DNA of 64,000 bases from UBA2199 sp964628035 (GCA_964628035.1 CAZVPI010000002.1:149446-213445); one strand, 5' to 3'; positions 28,224 to 37,792 are shown, numbered from the stretch's first letter. Made by a program: numbers and translations. Notes: generated by a model not told the origin, from the sequence alone.

Positions 28224-29407
28224 TCGATTTCCAGCAGGTTGTGGTCGCGGCTTCCGTCCTCGGGCATCCTTTCGGGGACGGCGCCGCCCAGCTCCGACAT
28301 GCGCCGTTCCATCTCCTCCATCGACATGTCCTTGGCGCTCTGCACGCCGATCTTCTTGAGCTTGAACTCGTCGGGGTTGCTGGCCCACTTCAGCGCCTCG
28401 TCGAAGGAGATGAAATTGCGCTGGTAGAGGAAATACAGGGACTGGTCGAAGGTCTGCATGCCGTACTGCGAGATGCCCTGGGAGATGGCCTCGCGGATCA
28501 GCTTGGTCTTTTCGGGGGTGATGATGCAGTCCTGGATGAACGGGGTGCTGATCAGGATCTCCACGGCCGGCACGCGGCCCTTCTCGTCCGAGCGCGGCAG
28601 CAGGCGCATGGAGATGATGGCCCGCAGCACCGAGGCCAGCTGGATGCGGATCTGCTTCTGGTGGTGGGGCGGGAACATGGAGATGATGCGGTTGACCGTT
28701 TCCGGGGCGTCCAGGGTGTGCAGGGTGGAGAGGACGAGGTGTCCGGTCTCGGCGGCCAGCAGGGCGGTCTCGATGGTCTCCAGGTCGCGCATCTCGCCGA
28801 CGAGGATGACGTCGGGGTCCTGGCGCAGGGCGCTGCGCAGCGCCTTGGGGAAGTCGTTGGTGTCGGAGCCCACCTCGCGCTGGTTGATGATGCTCTTCTT
28901 GTCGCGGTGCAGGTACTCGATGGGGTCCTCGATGGTGACGATGTGCTCGACGCGGTGGATGTTGATGTAGTCGATCATGGCCGCCAGCGAGGTCGACTTG
29001 CCGCTGCCGGTCGTCCCGGTGACCAGGACCAGGCCGCGCATCTCCTGCGAGATCTTCTCCAGGACCAGGGGCAGGTTCAGGTCGTTGATGCTCTTGATCT
29101 GGGTGGGGATGACGCGCAGCACCATGCCCACCGCACCGCGCTGGTAGAAGACGTTGCAGCGGAAGCGGCCCAGGCCGGGGATGCTGTAGGCCATGTCGAT
29201 CTCATGTTCCTTCTTGAAGCGCTCCTTCTGCTCGCTGTTCATCATGGCGAAGGCCATGGCGATGGTGTCCTCGGGCATCAGCCGCTTGAGTTCCACCAGG
29301 GGATGCAGGGCGCCGTTGATGCGGATCACCGGGTGGTTGCCCACCTTCAGGTGCAGGTCCGAGGCCGACCTCTCCACGCTGATCTTCAGCAGGTCATCGA
29401 TGTTCAT
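28220..29407 (-). CDS. pilT: Type IV pilus retraction ATPase PilT
   Basis: 395 residues. It shows the PAS-like N-terminal domain, Walker A GTTGSGKST (~131-139), Asp box/Walker B PDVILVGEMRDLET (~199-212) and the His box HLVLSTLHTLDAPETVNRI (~226-244). The C-terminal ~35 residues are a variable tail. It powers pilus retraction (twitching, DNA uptake). No other pilus genes are in the window. GGAGG lies 8 bases before the ATG. Confidence 0.96.
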
Positions 29408-29433
29408 CTTCCGCTCCTCCGTAACTGCTGCGT

Positions 29434-29463
29434 ATTATACAACAGCCGGCGCCCCGGATACAA
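29434..29463 (-). promoter_or_regulatory. Promoter of the pilT-alaS operon
   Basis: Minus strand TTGTAT (29463-29458), 18-base spacer, TATAAT (29439-29434), with a 27-base leader carrying GGAGG. Confidence 0.5.
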
Positions 29464-29471
29464 TAAAATGC

Positions 29472-29477
29472 TATAAT
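29472..29477 (+). promoter_or_regulatory. -10 box of rlpA, near-leaderless
   Basis: TATAAT in a TGCTATAAT context, 8 bases before the ATG at 29486; the -35 is weak. It lies back to back with the pilT promoter. Confidence 0.5.
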
Positions 29478-29485
29478 GGCGGGGC

Positions 29486-30208
29486 ATGAGGACCCTCCTG
29501 GCCGTTGTCCCGCTCCTGGCGCTTGCCGCCTGCGCCCGCCCTGCCCGCAGGACGGCGGCGCCCGAACTGGCTCCGCCCCTTGCCGGCGCCGCCGCCGTCT
29601 GGCAGAGGGGGACCGCCTCCTGGTACGGGGGCGATTTTCACGGCCGCACCACCGCCAACGGCGAAATCTACGACATGCGCAAGCTGACCGCCGCCCACCA
29701 GGAACTGCCTTTCCATTCCCTGGTGGAGGTGGAGAACCTGGAGAACGGCCGCCGCGTCCTGGTGCGCATCAACGACCGCGGGCCCTTCCTCAAGGATCGC
29801 ATCCTCGACGTGTCCCTGAAGGCCGCCCAGCGCCTGGGAATGGTCGAGAAGGGGACCGCCCGGGTATGCCTGCGCGTGCTCCGCTTCGGAGGAAGGGAGA
29901 ATGCCTCCCGGCCCGTCGCCGCTCCGGAACGCCCGTTCCCGCCCTGGTCGCAGGCGCAAGAACCCGGGAGAACCGGCGGCGGCGCCGTCCAGGCGGGCGC
30001 TTTCGCCGCCCGCGAGAACGCCGAGGCGCGGTTGGTCTTCCTGGAGGAGAAACTCCCCGGATTGGGCTTTCGCATCGTCCTGGAGGATGGCCTCTTCAAG
30101 CTCCTCTCGCGGCGCATCGATGGCGCTGAATGCGAGCGGGCGCTGGGGCGGCTGGCCGATCTGGGGCTCCAGGGCTTCGTGCGCCGGGAACCGGCGGACG
30201 AAGAGTAG
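29486..30208 (+). CDS. rlpA: RlpA-like septal lipoprotein with SPOR domain
   Basis: 240 residues. Lipoprotein signal ends at LAAC (Cys16). The double-psi beta-barrel has GTASWYGGDFHGRTTANGE (~42-60) with the conserved His/Asp-type catalytic surroundings and RINDRGPFLKDRILDVS (~94-110). After a Pro-rich linker the last ~75 residues (VQAGAFAARENAEARL...) form a SPOR domain that binds denuded peptidoglycan at the septum. RlpA proteins are lytic transglycosylases or septal factors. The start codon follows the -10 box by 8 bases. Confidence 0.92.
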   Translation: MRTLLAVVPLLALAACARPARRTAAPELAPPLAGAAAVWQRGTASWYGGDFHGRTTANGEIYDMRKLTAAHQELPFHSLVEVENLENGRRVLVRINDRGPFLKDRILDVSLKAAQRLGMVEKGTARVCLRVLRFGGRENASRPVAAPERPFPPWSQAQEPGRTGGGAVQAGAFAARENAEARLVFLEEKLPGLGFRIVLEDGLFKLLSRRIDGAECERALGRLADLGLQGFVRREPADEE

Positions 30209-30334
30209 CGGGACTGGCAGCCAGGCAGAACGAATGCCCGGCGACCGCTGCAGAATTGGCAGAATGCCATCGCCAAAATCCAAGCAGCCAGCTGCAAAAC
30301 AAGCCATCCTTGCCCAATGAGCCAAACAAGGGCC

Positions 30335-30484
30335 CTAAAAAGGTGAAAGGCAAAAGGGAAGACCGAGACACTTGAATTGCTCGCTGCACCCGCTTCCACC
30401 ATCACCATCATGTCGTTGTTTTGCCTGGAATGTTGCCATTCCAGCTCCGGCATGAAGAGATGGATTTTTTGTCTTTTTCCCTAT
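30335..30484. repeat. Intergenic inverted-arm repeat, locus f (weak)
   Basis: Left arm 30335-30361 (AAAAAGGTGAAAGGCAAAAG) and a weak complement on the right (TTTTTTGTCTTTTTCCC, ~30465-30481). It is part of the 375-base gap after rlpA. The rest of the gap (30209-30334) is low-complexity GCCA/GCAGAA-rich sequence in which I see no gene. Confidence 0.35.
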
Positions 30485-30512
30485 TGAAAATGGAAATCCG
30501 GGCCGCTACAAT
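30484..30512 (+). promoter_or_regulatory. Promoter of the diguanylate cyclase gene
   Basis: TTGAAA (30484-30489), 17-base spacer, TACAAT (30507-30512), 71 bases before the ATG. Confidence 0.6.
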
Positions 30513-30583
30513 GTTCCCATAGTCTCAAGGGGTCAGGATGGAAATTCATCGCCCTTATCCGTTCAGGGCCGCGGGAGAGGGCC

Positions 30584-31594
30584 ATGGCTGAGGACCCTTC
30601 CCATCAGGTTTCCGGAGGGCCGGCGGTCGCCCGCCCGCCCCAGGGCAGGAGGATCCTCGTCGTCGACGACGACGAGACGGTGCGCGAATCGCTGAAGGAC
30701 TTCCTGGAGTTTCACGACTTCACGGTCGTGGCCGTGGATGGGGCGGCCCGCGCCCTGGAACATGTCACCGGCGGCCAGTTCGACCTGGTGATCTCGGACC
30801 TGGTCATGCCGCAGATGGACGGCATCGCCCTGATCAAGGCGGTGCGCGAGTCGGGGATCGACGTGCCGCTGCTGGTCATGACCGGCTTCGCCTCGATCGA
30901 ATACGCCGTGGAGTCGATGAAGGCCGGGGCCACCGACTTCATCACCAAGCCGCTGAAGTTCGACCACGTGATGCTCATCGTCAACCGCGTGCTGGAGACG
31001 GAGACCCTGCGCCGGCTGGCCCGCGAGCGGGAGTACTACAAGGACCTCTCCAACAGCGACGGGCTGACCCAGATCGGCAACTACCGCCACTTCCATCATG
31101 TGCTGCGGCTGGAGATCGACCGCCAGAAGCGCTACGGCCGGCCGCTGACCCTGCTGATGATCGACATCGACGATTTCAAGCGCACCAACGACCGCTACGG
31201 CCACCTGATCGGCGACATGGTGCTGATCAAGATCGCCTCGCTGCTGCGCGACGAGGTGCGCGGCTTTGATTTCGTCGCCCGCTACGGAGGCGACGAGTTC
31301 ACCGTGATCCTGCCCGAGGTTTCCGAGAAAGCGGCCGTGGCCGTGGGCCGGCGCATCATGCGCGCCATCGCCCTGCAGGAATTCAGCTCGCCGGAGTACA
31401 AGGATATCGGCCCGGTCAGCGTCACCCTCGGCATCGCCTCCTTCCCCAGGGACGCGGGCGACGCCCAGGGTCTGGTGGCCAAGGCCGACCGGGCGATGTA
31501 CGCCGGCAAGAGCGCGGGGAAGAACTGCCTTTGCGTCTTCGGCGACGAGAAGAACATCGTCCGCCTGCGCAAGCCCACGCCTCACAAGATCTAG
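30584..31594 (+). CDS. Response regulator with GGDEF output (diguanylate cyclase)
   Basis: 336 residues. REC domain ~23-140: VVDDDE pocket, phospho-acceptor Asp in LVISDLVMPQMDG, Thr in VMTGFA and Lys in ITKPLK. After a short helical linker, the GGDEF domain (~160-325) has intact YGGDEF and DIDDFK, and the allosteric I-site RxxD (RGFD) exactly five residues before GGDEF. Phosphorylation should activate c-di-GMP synthesis, with product inhibition. No cognate kinase is adjacent. Confidence 0.95.
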   Translation: MAEDPSHQVSGGPAVARPPQGRRILVVDDDETVRESLKDFLEFHDFTVVAVDGAARALEHVTGGQFDLVISDLVMPQMDGIALIKAVRESGIDVPLLVMTGFASIEYAVESMKAGATDFITKPLKFDHVMLIVNRVLETETLRRLAREREYYKDLSNSDGLTQIGNYRHFHHVLRLEIDRQKRYGRPLTLLMIDIDDFKRTNDRYGHLIGDMVLIKIASLLRDEVRGFDFVARYGGDEFTVILPEVSEKAAVAVGRRIMRAIALQEFSSPEYKDIGPVSVTLGIASFPRDAGDAQGLVAKADRAMYAGKSAGKNCLCVFGDEKNIVRLRKPTPHKI

Positions 31595-31600
31595 GCCAGG

Positions 31601-31674
31601 GCTCGGCGCAAGGCGCAGGGCAAAAGCCATGGTGCACATGATCTCGAAATCTTGCTGCTGCCTTGCGCCTTGCA
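31601..31674. repeat. Intergenic inverted-arm repeat, locus e
   Basis: GCGCAAGGCGCAGGGCA on the left and CTGCCTTGCGCCTTGCAG on the right are near-perfect inverse complements around a ~30-base centre, between two convergent genes. The hairpin could also act as a bidirectional terminator, though no U-tract follows. Confidence 0.55.
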
Positions 31675-31707
31675 GATGGAACCTTATTCCGAGTTCCGGG
31701 AGTTCGC

Positions 31708-32688
31708 TTATTGGCCGAGCGTCGCCACCATGACCGCCTTGATGGTGTGCACGCGGTTCTCGGCCTGGGGGAAGACCTGGGAATGGCGGCTCTCAAAGAT
31801 CTCCTCGCTCACCTCGCAGATGTCGGGGAACTGGGCGGCGAGCTTGGTCTCCGTGTTGTGGAAGGCGGGCAGGCAGTGCAGGAAGGTGCATTCGGGATTG
31901 CCGGTCTGGTCGAACAGGGCGCGGTTGACCTGGAAGGGCTTCAGCAGCCGGATGCGCTCGGGGATCTGCTCTTCCTCGCCCATGGAGGCCCAGACATCGG
32001 TGTAGATCACGTCGGCGCCCTTGACCCCGGAGGCGATGTCGTCGGTGACGGTGACGCGGGCTCCGCGCTCGCGGGCGAATTCCTGGCATTCGCCGACCAG
32101 TTCCCTGGCCGGGAACAGCGATTTGGGCGAGACGATGCGGAAATCCATGCCCATCTTGGCGGCGCCGATCATCAGCGAATTGGCCATGTTGTTGCGGCCG
32201 TCGCCCACATAGGCGAAGGCGATCCCCTTCAGGCGGCCCTTCACCTCGAGCACGGTCATGAAGTCGGCCAGGACCTGGGTGGGATGGTAGAGGTCGGTCA
32301 GCCCGTTCCACACCGGCACGCCGGCCCAGCGCGCCAGCCCCTCGACCGTCTCGTGCTTGAAGCCGCGGAACTGGATGCCGTCGAACATGCGCCCCAGCAC
32401 GCGCGCCGTGTCCTTGACCGTCTCCTTCTTGCCCAGCTGGATGTCGTCCTTGCCTAAATACTCGGGGTGCGCCCCCTCGTCGACGCAGGCCACGACGAAG
32501 GCGCAGCGGGTGCGCGTCGAGGGCTTTTCGAAGATCAGCGCGATATTCTTGCCCTCCAGGTTGCGGCCGCGCAGGCCGGCGTATTTGTCCGCCTTCAGCT
32601 TGAGAGCAAGCTGCAGGAGGAAATCGATCTCCTCGGGGGTGTTGTCCTTCATCGACAGGAAATTCCTTCCTTTCAGGTTGAATGCCAT
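31708..32688 (-). CDS. argF: Ornithine carbamoyltransferase
   Basis: 326 residues. It makes citrulline from ornithine and carbamoyl phosphate. Carbamoyl-phosphate loop STRTRCAF (~57-64), HPTQVLADF (~135-143), ornithine-side DVWASMGEE (~232-240) and FLHCLPAFH (~272-280). Other arginine genes are absent nearby. A catabolic role cannot be excluded from sequence. GAGGAGG-like sequence precedes the ATG. Confidence 0.95.
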   Translation of the reverse strand: MAFNLKGRNFLSMKDNTPEEIDFLLQLALKLKADKYAGLRGRNLEGKNIALIFEKPSTRTRCAFVVACVDEGAHPEYLGKDDIQLGKKETVKDTARVLGRMFDGIQFRGFKHETVEGLARWAGVPVWNGLTDLYHPTQVLADFMTVLEVKGRLKGIAFAYVGDGRNNMANSLMIGAAKMGMDFRIVSPKSLFPARELVGECQEFARERGARVTVTDDIASGVKGADVIYTDVWASMGEEEQIPERIRLLKPFQVNRALFDQTGNPECTFLHCLPAFHNTETKLAAQFPDICEVSEEIFESRHSQVFPQAENRVHTIKAVMVATLGQ

Positions 32689-32824
32689 GGGTTGCCTCCT
32701 CGCTCAAGGCGCATCTTACCGCAAAACGAGGCGGCGGGCAAGGGCGGGCGGCCCCTGGACTTTCCGCCCGCCGCTCGCGTATCATGGGCCTTGCGGCCCG
32801 CAGGCCGCTTTCAGGAGGCCCGAC

Positions 32825-34252
32825 ATGAAACGGATATCCCTTCTGCTTGCCGCGCTCGCCGCGCTCGCCCTACCCGCCCCTGGGGAGGAAGGCGGGCTCC
32901 GGCAGGCAGCGAACGCCGTCAGCGGCCAGAACGCCTATGAGTACTGCAAGGAACTTTCCGGCGATGCCTTCGCCGGCCGGCTGTCAGGCAGCCCCGGCTA
33001 CGAGGCGGCGGCGCGCTGGGTGGCCGGCCGCTTCGCCGCCTGGGGCCTGCAGGCCCCGGCCGGAGGCTACCTGCAGGAATTCCCCTCCCCCTGCAGCGAA
33101 ATCGAGGCGGCGGCGATGACGCTCACGGACAAGAAAGGGGAAACGACGAGGCTCGAGGCGGGAAAGGATTTCCTGCCTCTGCTGTTCAGCGATTCCGGGC
33201 AGGCCGGCGGCGAAGCCGTTTTTGTGGGCTGGGGCATCAGCGCGCCCGAGTTGGGGTATGACGACTACGCCGGCATCGATGTCCGCGGCCGCTTTGCCGT
33301 CTGTTTCCGTGGCACTCCCGATCCCGGCCGGAAGGAATTCCAGCGCCATGACGAGCACCGGACGCGCATGGCCGTCGCCAGACGGCGCGGCGCCAAGGGG
33401 CTGATCTACATCTATCCCGAGGTGCAGGCCAATCCCAATGGCGACCGCCAGGAGAAGTTCTTCCCCGCCGAGATCAGCGAGGCGGTCGCCGACCGCATCC
33501 TGGAGCCGCTCCGCCTCAAGGCGGCCGAGCTGAAGAAGGACCTGCTGGCCTACCGCGTCCCCATCTCCTTCCCCCTCGGCGTGCGCATCGACCTGGAGGT
33601 CAAGGCGCGCCACTCCGCCGCCGCCCTGGGCTTCAACGTCGTGGCCCTCCTTCCCGGCTCCGATCCCCTGCTGCGCGACGAATGGCTCGTGCTGGACGCC
33701 CACCTGGACGGCTGCGGCCGGCACCTGGGCATCCTCTTCCCCGGGGCCGACGACAACGCCAGCGGCAGCGCCTTGGTGATGGAGGTGGCCCGCGCCCTGG
33801 CGGCCGCCCCCGCCCGGCCGAAGCGCACACTGGCCTTCGTCCTGTTCGGTGGCGAGGAGATGGGGCTGCTGGGTTCCTCCCACTTCGCCGCCCGCCTGCC
33901 CCCCAGCTGCGGGAAGATCGGCGCCATGTTCAACTTCGACATGGAGGGGGCGGGCGACCGGGCCTTCGTCTCGGTCACTCCGGAGCCGGCCGCCCTGCGC
34001 GCCGCCATCGAGGCGGCCGACGCGGACAAGGGCCTGGTGGCCGGGATGCACGAGATCCGCCAGGTGGGGGTGCGCAGCTCGGATCACGCGCCATTTTTCC
34101 TGATGGGCGTCCCCTGCGCCGCTTTTTACTCCAGCGGCCCGCATCTGGGCTACCATCAGGCCGGCGACTCCATTTTCCGCATCAATCCCGCCATCCTGGA
34201 GGCAATCGCCCGGCTGGCCCTGGCCAGCGCCTGGAACTGGGCCGACCGCTGA
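32825..34252 (+). CDS. Secreted M28-family aminopeptidase with PA insert
   Basis: 475 residues with a signal peptide (~1-20). The M28 zinc site is complete: HxD in LDAHLDGCG (~299-307), D in GADDNASGSAL (~317-327), EE in FGGEEMGLLGS (~351-361), D in FDMEGAG and a late His in SDHAPFFLMGVP (~422-433). A PA-type insert (~125-270) lies before the zinc domain. AGGAGG lies 6 bases before the ATG at 32825. The longer frame upstream is antisense to argF and not used. It is one of several secreted peptidases in this window. Confidence 0.9.
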   Translation: MKRISLLLAALAALALPAPGEEGGLRQAANAVSGQNAYEYCKELSGDAFAGRLSGSPGYEAAARWVAGRFAAWGLQAPAGGYLQEFPSPCSEIEAAAMTLTDKKGETTRLEAGKDFLPLLFSDSGQAGGEAVFVGWGISAPELGYDDYAGIDVRGRFAVCFRGTPDPGRKEFQRHDEHRTRMAVARRRGAKGLIYIYPEVQANPNGDRQEKFFPAEISEAVADRILEPLRLKAAELKKDLLAYRVPISFPLGVRIDLEVKARHSAAALGFNVVALLPGSDPLLRDEWLVLDAHLDGCGRHLGILFPGADDNASGSALVMEVARALAAAPARPKRTLAFVLFGGEEMGLLGSSHFAARLPPSCGKIGAMFNFDMEGAGDRAFVSVTPEPAALRAAIEAADADKGLVAGMHEIRQVGVRSSDHAPFFLMGVPCAAFYSSGPHLGYHQAGDSIFRINPAILEAIARLALASAWNWADR

Positions 34253-34390
34253 AAGACGCTTGCGGTTCTCTCCGTCCCGGCGCAGCAGGGCCGGCGGCGG
34301 CGCTGAGATTTTCCGTCGGAATTCGCATATTGTTTCTGGAAAGCCGGGCGGGCCTGTGGGCGTCGGCAAAGGGCTTTCCGGGGGGACCCG

Positions 34391-35395
34391 ATGAAACGAA
34401 TCCTCGTGCTTGCCTTTTTCCTGGTCTTTGGCGGGCCGGCCCTGACGGCCGATGTTCCGCTGATCACGATCGTTGCGCCCGGCAACGGCCAGCCGCTGTT
34501 CAAGAACGAAACGGAGATCATCCGCTGGACCCATTCCGACTATTTCGACTCCCATGCGCAGACCTGCCGCATCTTTTGTGGCGAGCACGCCATCTCCCCG
34601 CCGCTGGCCGTGACCGCCGACGCCTTCTCCTGGGTGGCGGGACGCAAGGCGGACGGGACGGTCCTTCCCCAGGGGATCTACAAGATCACCATCGAAAGCC
34701 CGGACTATGACGCCCTGGCGGGCCCGACGGTCATCCTCGCCGACGAGAAGCCCAAGATCGTCATCACGGCCCCTGCGAGCGGAGCGTCCCTGCCCCTGGG
34801 CAGCGCCTGCACGATCCGCTGGACATGCAGTTCCTATTTCCAGGTCGTTCCCCAGACCTGCCGCATCTTCTGCGGTGAAAGCTTCATCTCGCCCCCTGTC
34901 CCCGTGCTCGACGGCGAGTACTCCTGGAAGGCCGGCCGCAAGGACGACGGCACCTACCTGGCGGTGGGAACGTACCCGATCACGCTGGAAAGCGACGATT
35001 ATGACGCCCTGAGTGGCCCGAGCGTCACCCTCACCCCCCCTGAATTCCGCGCTCCCATCAGGCGCTTCATGGAAAAAGTCCCCTTGCACCGGGTTCCCGG
35101 ATGCCCGACCTGCTTCCGCATCGATCCGCGCGAGTTGAAGATCGATCCCCAGAGCGTCTCCGAGCCGCTGACGATCCTCATTGTCCTGGACGGCCGCACC
35201 CTGGCCAGCCTGGGACGGATCGCTCCCGGCCGCGCGCTGCCGGATCCCCTCACGTTCAAGCTTGGGAAAACGGAGTGCGACCTGCTTCTCGGCGGCCGGG
35301 CAGGCTTCGAGGTCCTCCTGCAGTCCCCGGCGGGAAGGATCGCGCTGCGGCGCGCGTTGCAGCTGGAGGTCACAGGCCGACCGGCCGGCACATAG
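34391..35395 (+). CDS. Secreted protein with two Kre9/KNH-like modules
   Basis: 334 residues with a signal peptide (~1-20). Two repeats of ~95 residues (about 22-117 and 119-215) each run I-x-APxxGxxL...IRWT/C...TCRIFCGE...ISPP...WxAGRKxDGT...GxYxITxES-DYDAL. The two share most of these positions. They resemble the Ser-Thr-rich Kre9/KNH-like surface module also found in the 50.8-57 kb proteins, here with a unique TCRIFCGE disulfide-like motif. The C-terminal ~115 residues are unrecognised. Probably a surface adhesin or binding protein. Confidence 0.65.
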   Translation: MKRILVLAFFLVFGGPALTADVPLITIVAPGNGQPLFKNETEIIRWTHSDYFDSHAQTCRIFCGEHAISPPLAVTADAFSWVAGRKADGTVLPQGIYKITIESPDYDALAGPTVILADEKPKIVITAPASGASLPLGSACTIRWTCSSYFQVVPQTCRIFCGESFISPPVPVLDGEYSWKAGRKDDGTYLAVGTYPITLESDDYDALSGPSVTLTPPEFRAPIRRFMEKVPLHRVPGCPTCFRIDPRELKIDPQSVSEPLTILIVLDGRTLASLGRIAPGRALPDPLTFKLGKTECDLLLGGRAGFEVLLQSPAGRIALRRALQLEVTGRPAGT

Positions 35396-35418
35396 ACCGT
35401 GAACCCGGGCCGCCGGCG

Positions 35419-35448
35419 TTGACAGCACGGGGCGATTTCTGGTAAAGT
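35419..35448 (+). promoter_or_regulatory. Promoter of the GNAT-DUF2156 pair
   Basis: TTGACA (35419-35424), 18-base spacer, TAAAGT (35443-35448), 26 bases before the ATG at 35475. Confidence 0.55.
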
Positions 35449-35474
35449 ACGAAGAAAAGCCCCTGCCAAAGCCC

Positions 35475-35915
35475 ATGGACAAAGAGCCCATCCGCATAGA
35501 GATCGTCGCCGCCGCCGACCGCGACGCCATCGAGAGGCTGTACCGCCAGGCCGGCTGGTGGTCGGAAAGCGATTCGACCCAGGATGGCAACGCCTGGATC
35601 GACGCGCTGGTGCGCGGCTCTTTTCTCTTCGCGGGCGCCTTTGCCGGCCGGGAAATGGTCGGCATGGGGCGCTCGCTCTCCGATGGCGTCAGCGACGCCT
35701 ACATCCAGGACGTCACGGTGCTGCCCGCCTTCCGCGGCCGGGGCATCGGCGCCGCCCTCATCCGCCGCCTCTGCCGCGAGCTGCGCCGGCGCGGCATCGG
35801 CTGGGTGGGTCTCGTCGCCGAGCCCGGGACCCGGGATTTTTACAGGCGCCTGGGCTTCTCCGAGATGGAGGGCCACCTGCCGATGCGGCTCACGGCGAGC
35901 GGGGAGGGAGAGTGA
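35475..35915 (+). CDS. GNAT-family N-acetyltransferase
   Basis: 146 residues. Acetyl-CoA binding motif A is YIQDVTVLPAFRGRGIGAALIRRL (in two halves, ~78-101) with RGRGIG as the pyrophosphate loop; motif B ends TRDFYRRLGF (~128-137). The acceptor is unknown. It overlaps the next gene by GTGA. Confidence 0.88.
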   Translation: MDKEPIRIEIVAAADRDAIERLYRQAGWWSESDSTQDGNAWIDALVRGSFLFAGAFAGREMVGMGRSLSDGVSDAYIQDVTVLPAFRGRGIGAALIRRLCRELRRRGIGWVGLVAEPGTRDFYRRLGFSEMEGHLPMRLTASGEGE

Positions 35916-36808
35916 CCGCGTTCAGGCTCGAGGAGTTCGCGCCGGTGACTTTGGCCGACCGCGACGTCATCAGGCCGCTGTTGCTGGCCGACGACCCCTG
36001 CTTCTGCGAGTACAACTTCGCCAACCTTTTCATGTGGGGGGCGATCTTCCAGACCCGCTGGCTGCTGCGCGAGGGGCGGCTCTGGATCTACAACGGCCAG
36101 GACGACCTGATGCTCATGCCGGCCGGGCGTGAGCTGGACCTGGCCGGCCTGATCTCGGTTTCCGACGGGCTGCGCCATGAGGGCAAGAGCGGCAATTTCG
36201 TGCTGGCCGGCCCCGATTATGTCCAGGCGCACCCCGGGCTGGAGCGGCATTTCCGCGTCGTGCCCGACCCGGACAACGGCGACTACATCTATTCCACCCT
36301 CAAGCTGGCCGAGCTGCGCGGCAACAAGCTGCACAAGAAGCGCAACCTGGTCAACCAATACCTGGCCTTGCACCCGGGCTATTCCCGGCTGCCGCTGCGC
36401 AGGGAGGACCTGGACAACTGCTTCGCCCTGGCCGAGAAGTGGTGCCGCCTGCGCACCTGCGTGGAACTGGACTTCAGCCACGAGACCTCGGCGCTGAAGC
36501 AGGCCATGCTCCACTTCGACGAGTTGGGCCTCGAGGGGGTGAAGCTCGTCGATGGCGGCGCGCTCCAGGCCTTCACGGTTTACTCGCGGCTGAACGCCAA
36601 CATGGCCGATGTCCATTTCGAGAAATTCGACCCGGAAGTGAAGGGGGCGGGGCAGGCGATCAATTGGGAGACGGCCCGGGCCCTGCTGCCGGCCTACAAG
36701 TACGTCAACCGCGAGCAGGACCTGGGCATCGAGGGACTGCGCCAGGCCAAGCGGTCCTACGAGCCGGAGTACTTGCTCAACGCCTATTTCCTGGAGCGCA
36801 GGCCCTGA
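35912..36808 (+). CDS. DUF2156 (phosphatidylglycerol lysyltransferase C-terminal-like) protein
   Basis: 298 residues from GTG at 35912, which overlaps the GNAT stop and follows GGGGAGGGA. It is a double-GNAT-type DUF2156 fold: CFCEYNFANLFMWG (~26-39), DYIYSTLKLAELRGNKLHKKRN (in parts, ~124-145), and the C-terminal VNREQDLGIEGLRQAKRSYEP (in parts). Related domains transfer aminoacyl groups onto lipids or peptides; stand-alone versions are uncharacterised. The pairing with a GNAT protein suggests a shared modification (inference). Confidence 0.82.
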   Translation: MTAFRLEEFAPVTLADRDVIRPLLLADDPCFCEYNFANLFMWGAIFQTRWLLREGRLWIYNGQDDLMLMPAGRELDLAGLISVSDGLRHEGKSGNFVLAGPDYVQAHPGLERHFRVVPDPDNGDYIYSTLKLAELRGNKLHKKRNLVNQYLALHPGYSRLPLRREDLDNCFALAEKWCRLRTCVELDFSHETSALKQAMLHFDELGLEGVKLVDGGALQAFTVYSRLNANMADVHFEKFDPEVKGAGQAINWETARALLPAYKYVNREQDLGIEGLRQAKRSYEPEYLLNAYFLERRP

Positions 36809-36809
36809 G

Positions 36810-37079
36810 TCACTGCTCGGGTTCGCGGGCGATGACCCCCTTCTCGATCAGCAGCTCGACCTGCTTGTTCACCATGTCGGCGAAGCGCAGGAAGTGGGGG
36901 ATGGTCAGGTGGGCATAGGTGTGGATGGCCACGCGCGCCGGGTCCTTGACGTCGCGGATGCCCAGCCCGAGGCAGATCTCCTCGGGGTTCACGTTGAACG
37001 AGACCAGGTTGGCGTACACATGGCTGGCGTGCAGGTCGCTGATCTCGATCTTCTCTTCCTTCTTTTCCATCTTTTCCAT
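36810..37079 (-). CDS. DUF3467 family protein
   Basis: 89 residues. The core HASHVYANLVSFNVNPEEICLGLG and the later VAIHTYAHLTIPHFLRFADMV (both read in parts) match the small DUF3467 proteins, whose function is unknown. GAGGAG lies 4 bases before the ATG; a second in-frame ATG is three codons on. It follows the sulfotransferase gene by 23 bases, so they are likely co-transcribed. Confidence 0.75.
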   Translation of the reverse strand: MEKMEKKEEKIEISDLHASHVYANLVSFNVNPEEICLGLGIRDVKDPARVAIHTYAHLTIPHFLRFADMVNKQVELLIEKGVIAREPEQ

Positions 37080-37102
37080 GGGCCTCCTCGCCGCCCGGCG
37101 GT

Positions 37103-37792
37103 TCAGCGGTAACTCTCGCGCTCCAGCTTCTTGAGTACGCGGTACAGCCGGCGCTCGTCGTCGGTCAGCACGATGCGGCTGTTCCTCTGCGTCTGCTCCT
37201 CCCTGCGGATCACCCCCAGGTCGACGGTGAAGCCGATCTTCTTGAACGCCCTCCTGACGCCGGGATGGCCGGCGAGCAGCGCCTCGTAGCTGACGACGAT
37301 GCTCTTGGGCATGTTCTCGTGGGCGGCGACCAGGGCGTTGTTGTTGTCGAACCAGCTGAGCTTGAACTGGGAGATGCCGCGCTTGTACATGCTGGAGCGG
37401 ACGTCGGCCGGGTGGCGGAAGATGAAGACCACGCGCATCTTCCTGTCCTTGGCGATATGGCGGAAGAAGAACAGGGCCGGGATGTGGACGATCTTGAGGC
37501 CGGTCAGCCCGCCGCAGTTGAGGCGCTCGACGATGCGGTTCAGCTCGACGACGTTCTCCTCGGTCATGGCCTTTTCGATCAGCTTCTTTTCCAGCTCCTT
37601 GCCGGTCTCCAGTTCGAAGTACCCCGACTTGTTGTACTCGTCGCCGCCGAAATCGGAGGGGAACTCGACGCCGGCGCTCTGCAGCAGCTGGCAGGCCAGC
37701 GACGTGCCGCTGCGCGGGTGTCCGGCGACGAAGATGCCGTTCTTCAGGACGATCGGGCGAATTTCCTTCTTTTCGGGCGACAGGTTTTCCAC
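37103..37792 (-). CDS. Sulfotransferase family protein
   Basis: 229 residues. The 5'-phosphosulfate-binding loop GHPRSGTSL (~24-32) is near the N-terminus and the 3'-phosphate-binding segment FIFRHPADVRSSMYKR (~123-138) follows, the two PAPS-binding signatures. GTG at 37792 has GGAGG five bases before it. It would consume PAPS, which the sat/cysC operon at 0-2.3 kb can supply. The acceptor (glycan, lipid or small molecule) is not known. Confidence 0.85.
   Translation of the reverse strand: MENLSPEKKEIRPIVLKNGIFVAGHPRSGTSLACQLLQSAGVEFPSDFGGDEYNKSGYFELETGKELEKKLIEKAMTEENVVELNRIVERLNCGGLTGLKIVHIPALFFFRHIAKDRKMRVVFIFRHPADVRSSMYKRGISQFKLSWFDNNNALVAAHENMPKSIVVSYEALLAGHPGVRRAFKKIGFTVDLGVIRREEQTQRNSRIVLTDDERRLYRVLKKLERESYR

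Noticed and set aside
32984..35665. 893-codon minus-strand open frame
   Set aside because: Antisense to the M28 peptidase and KNH-module genes; composition typical of a shadow frame.
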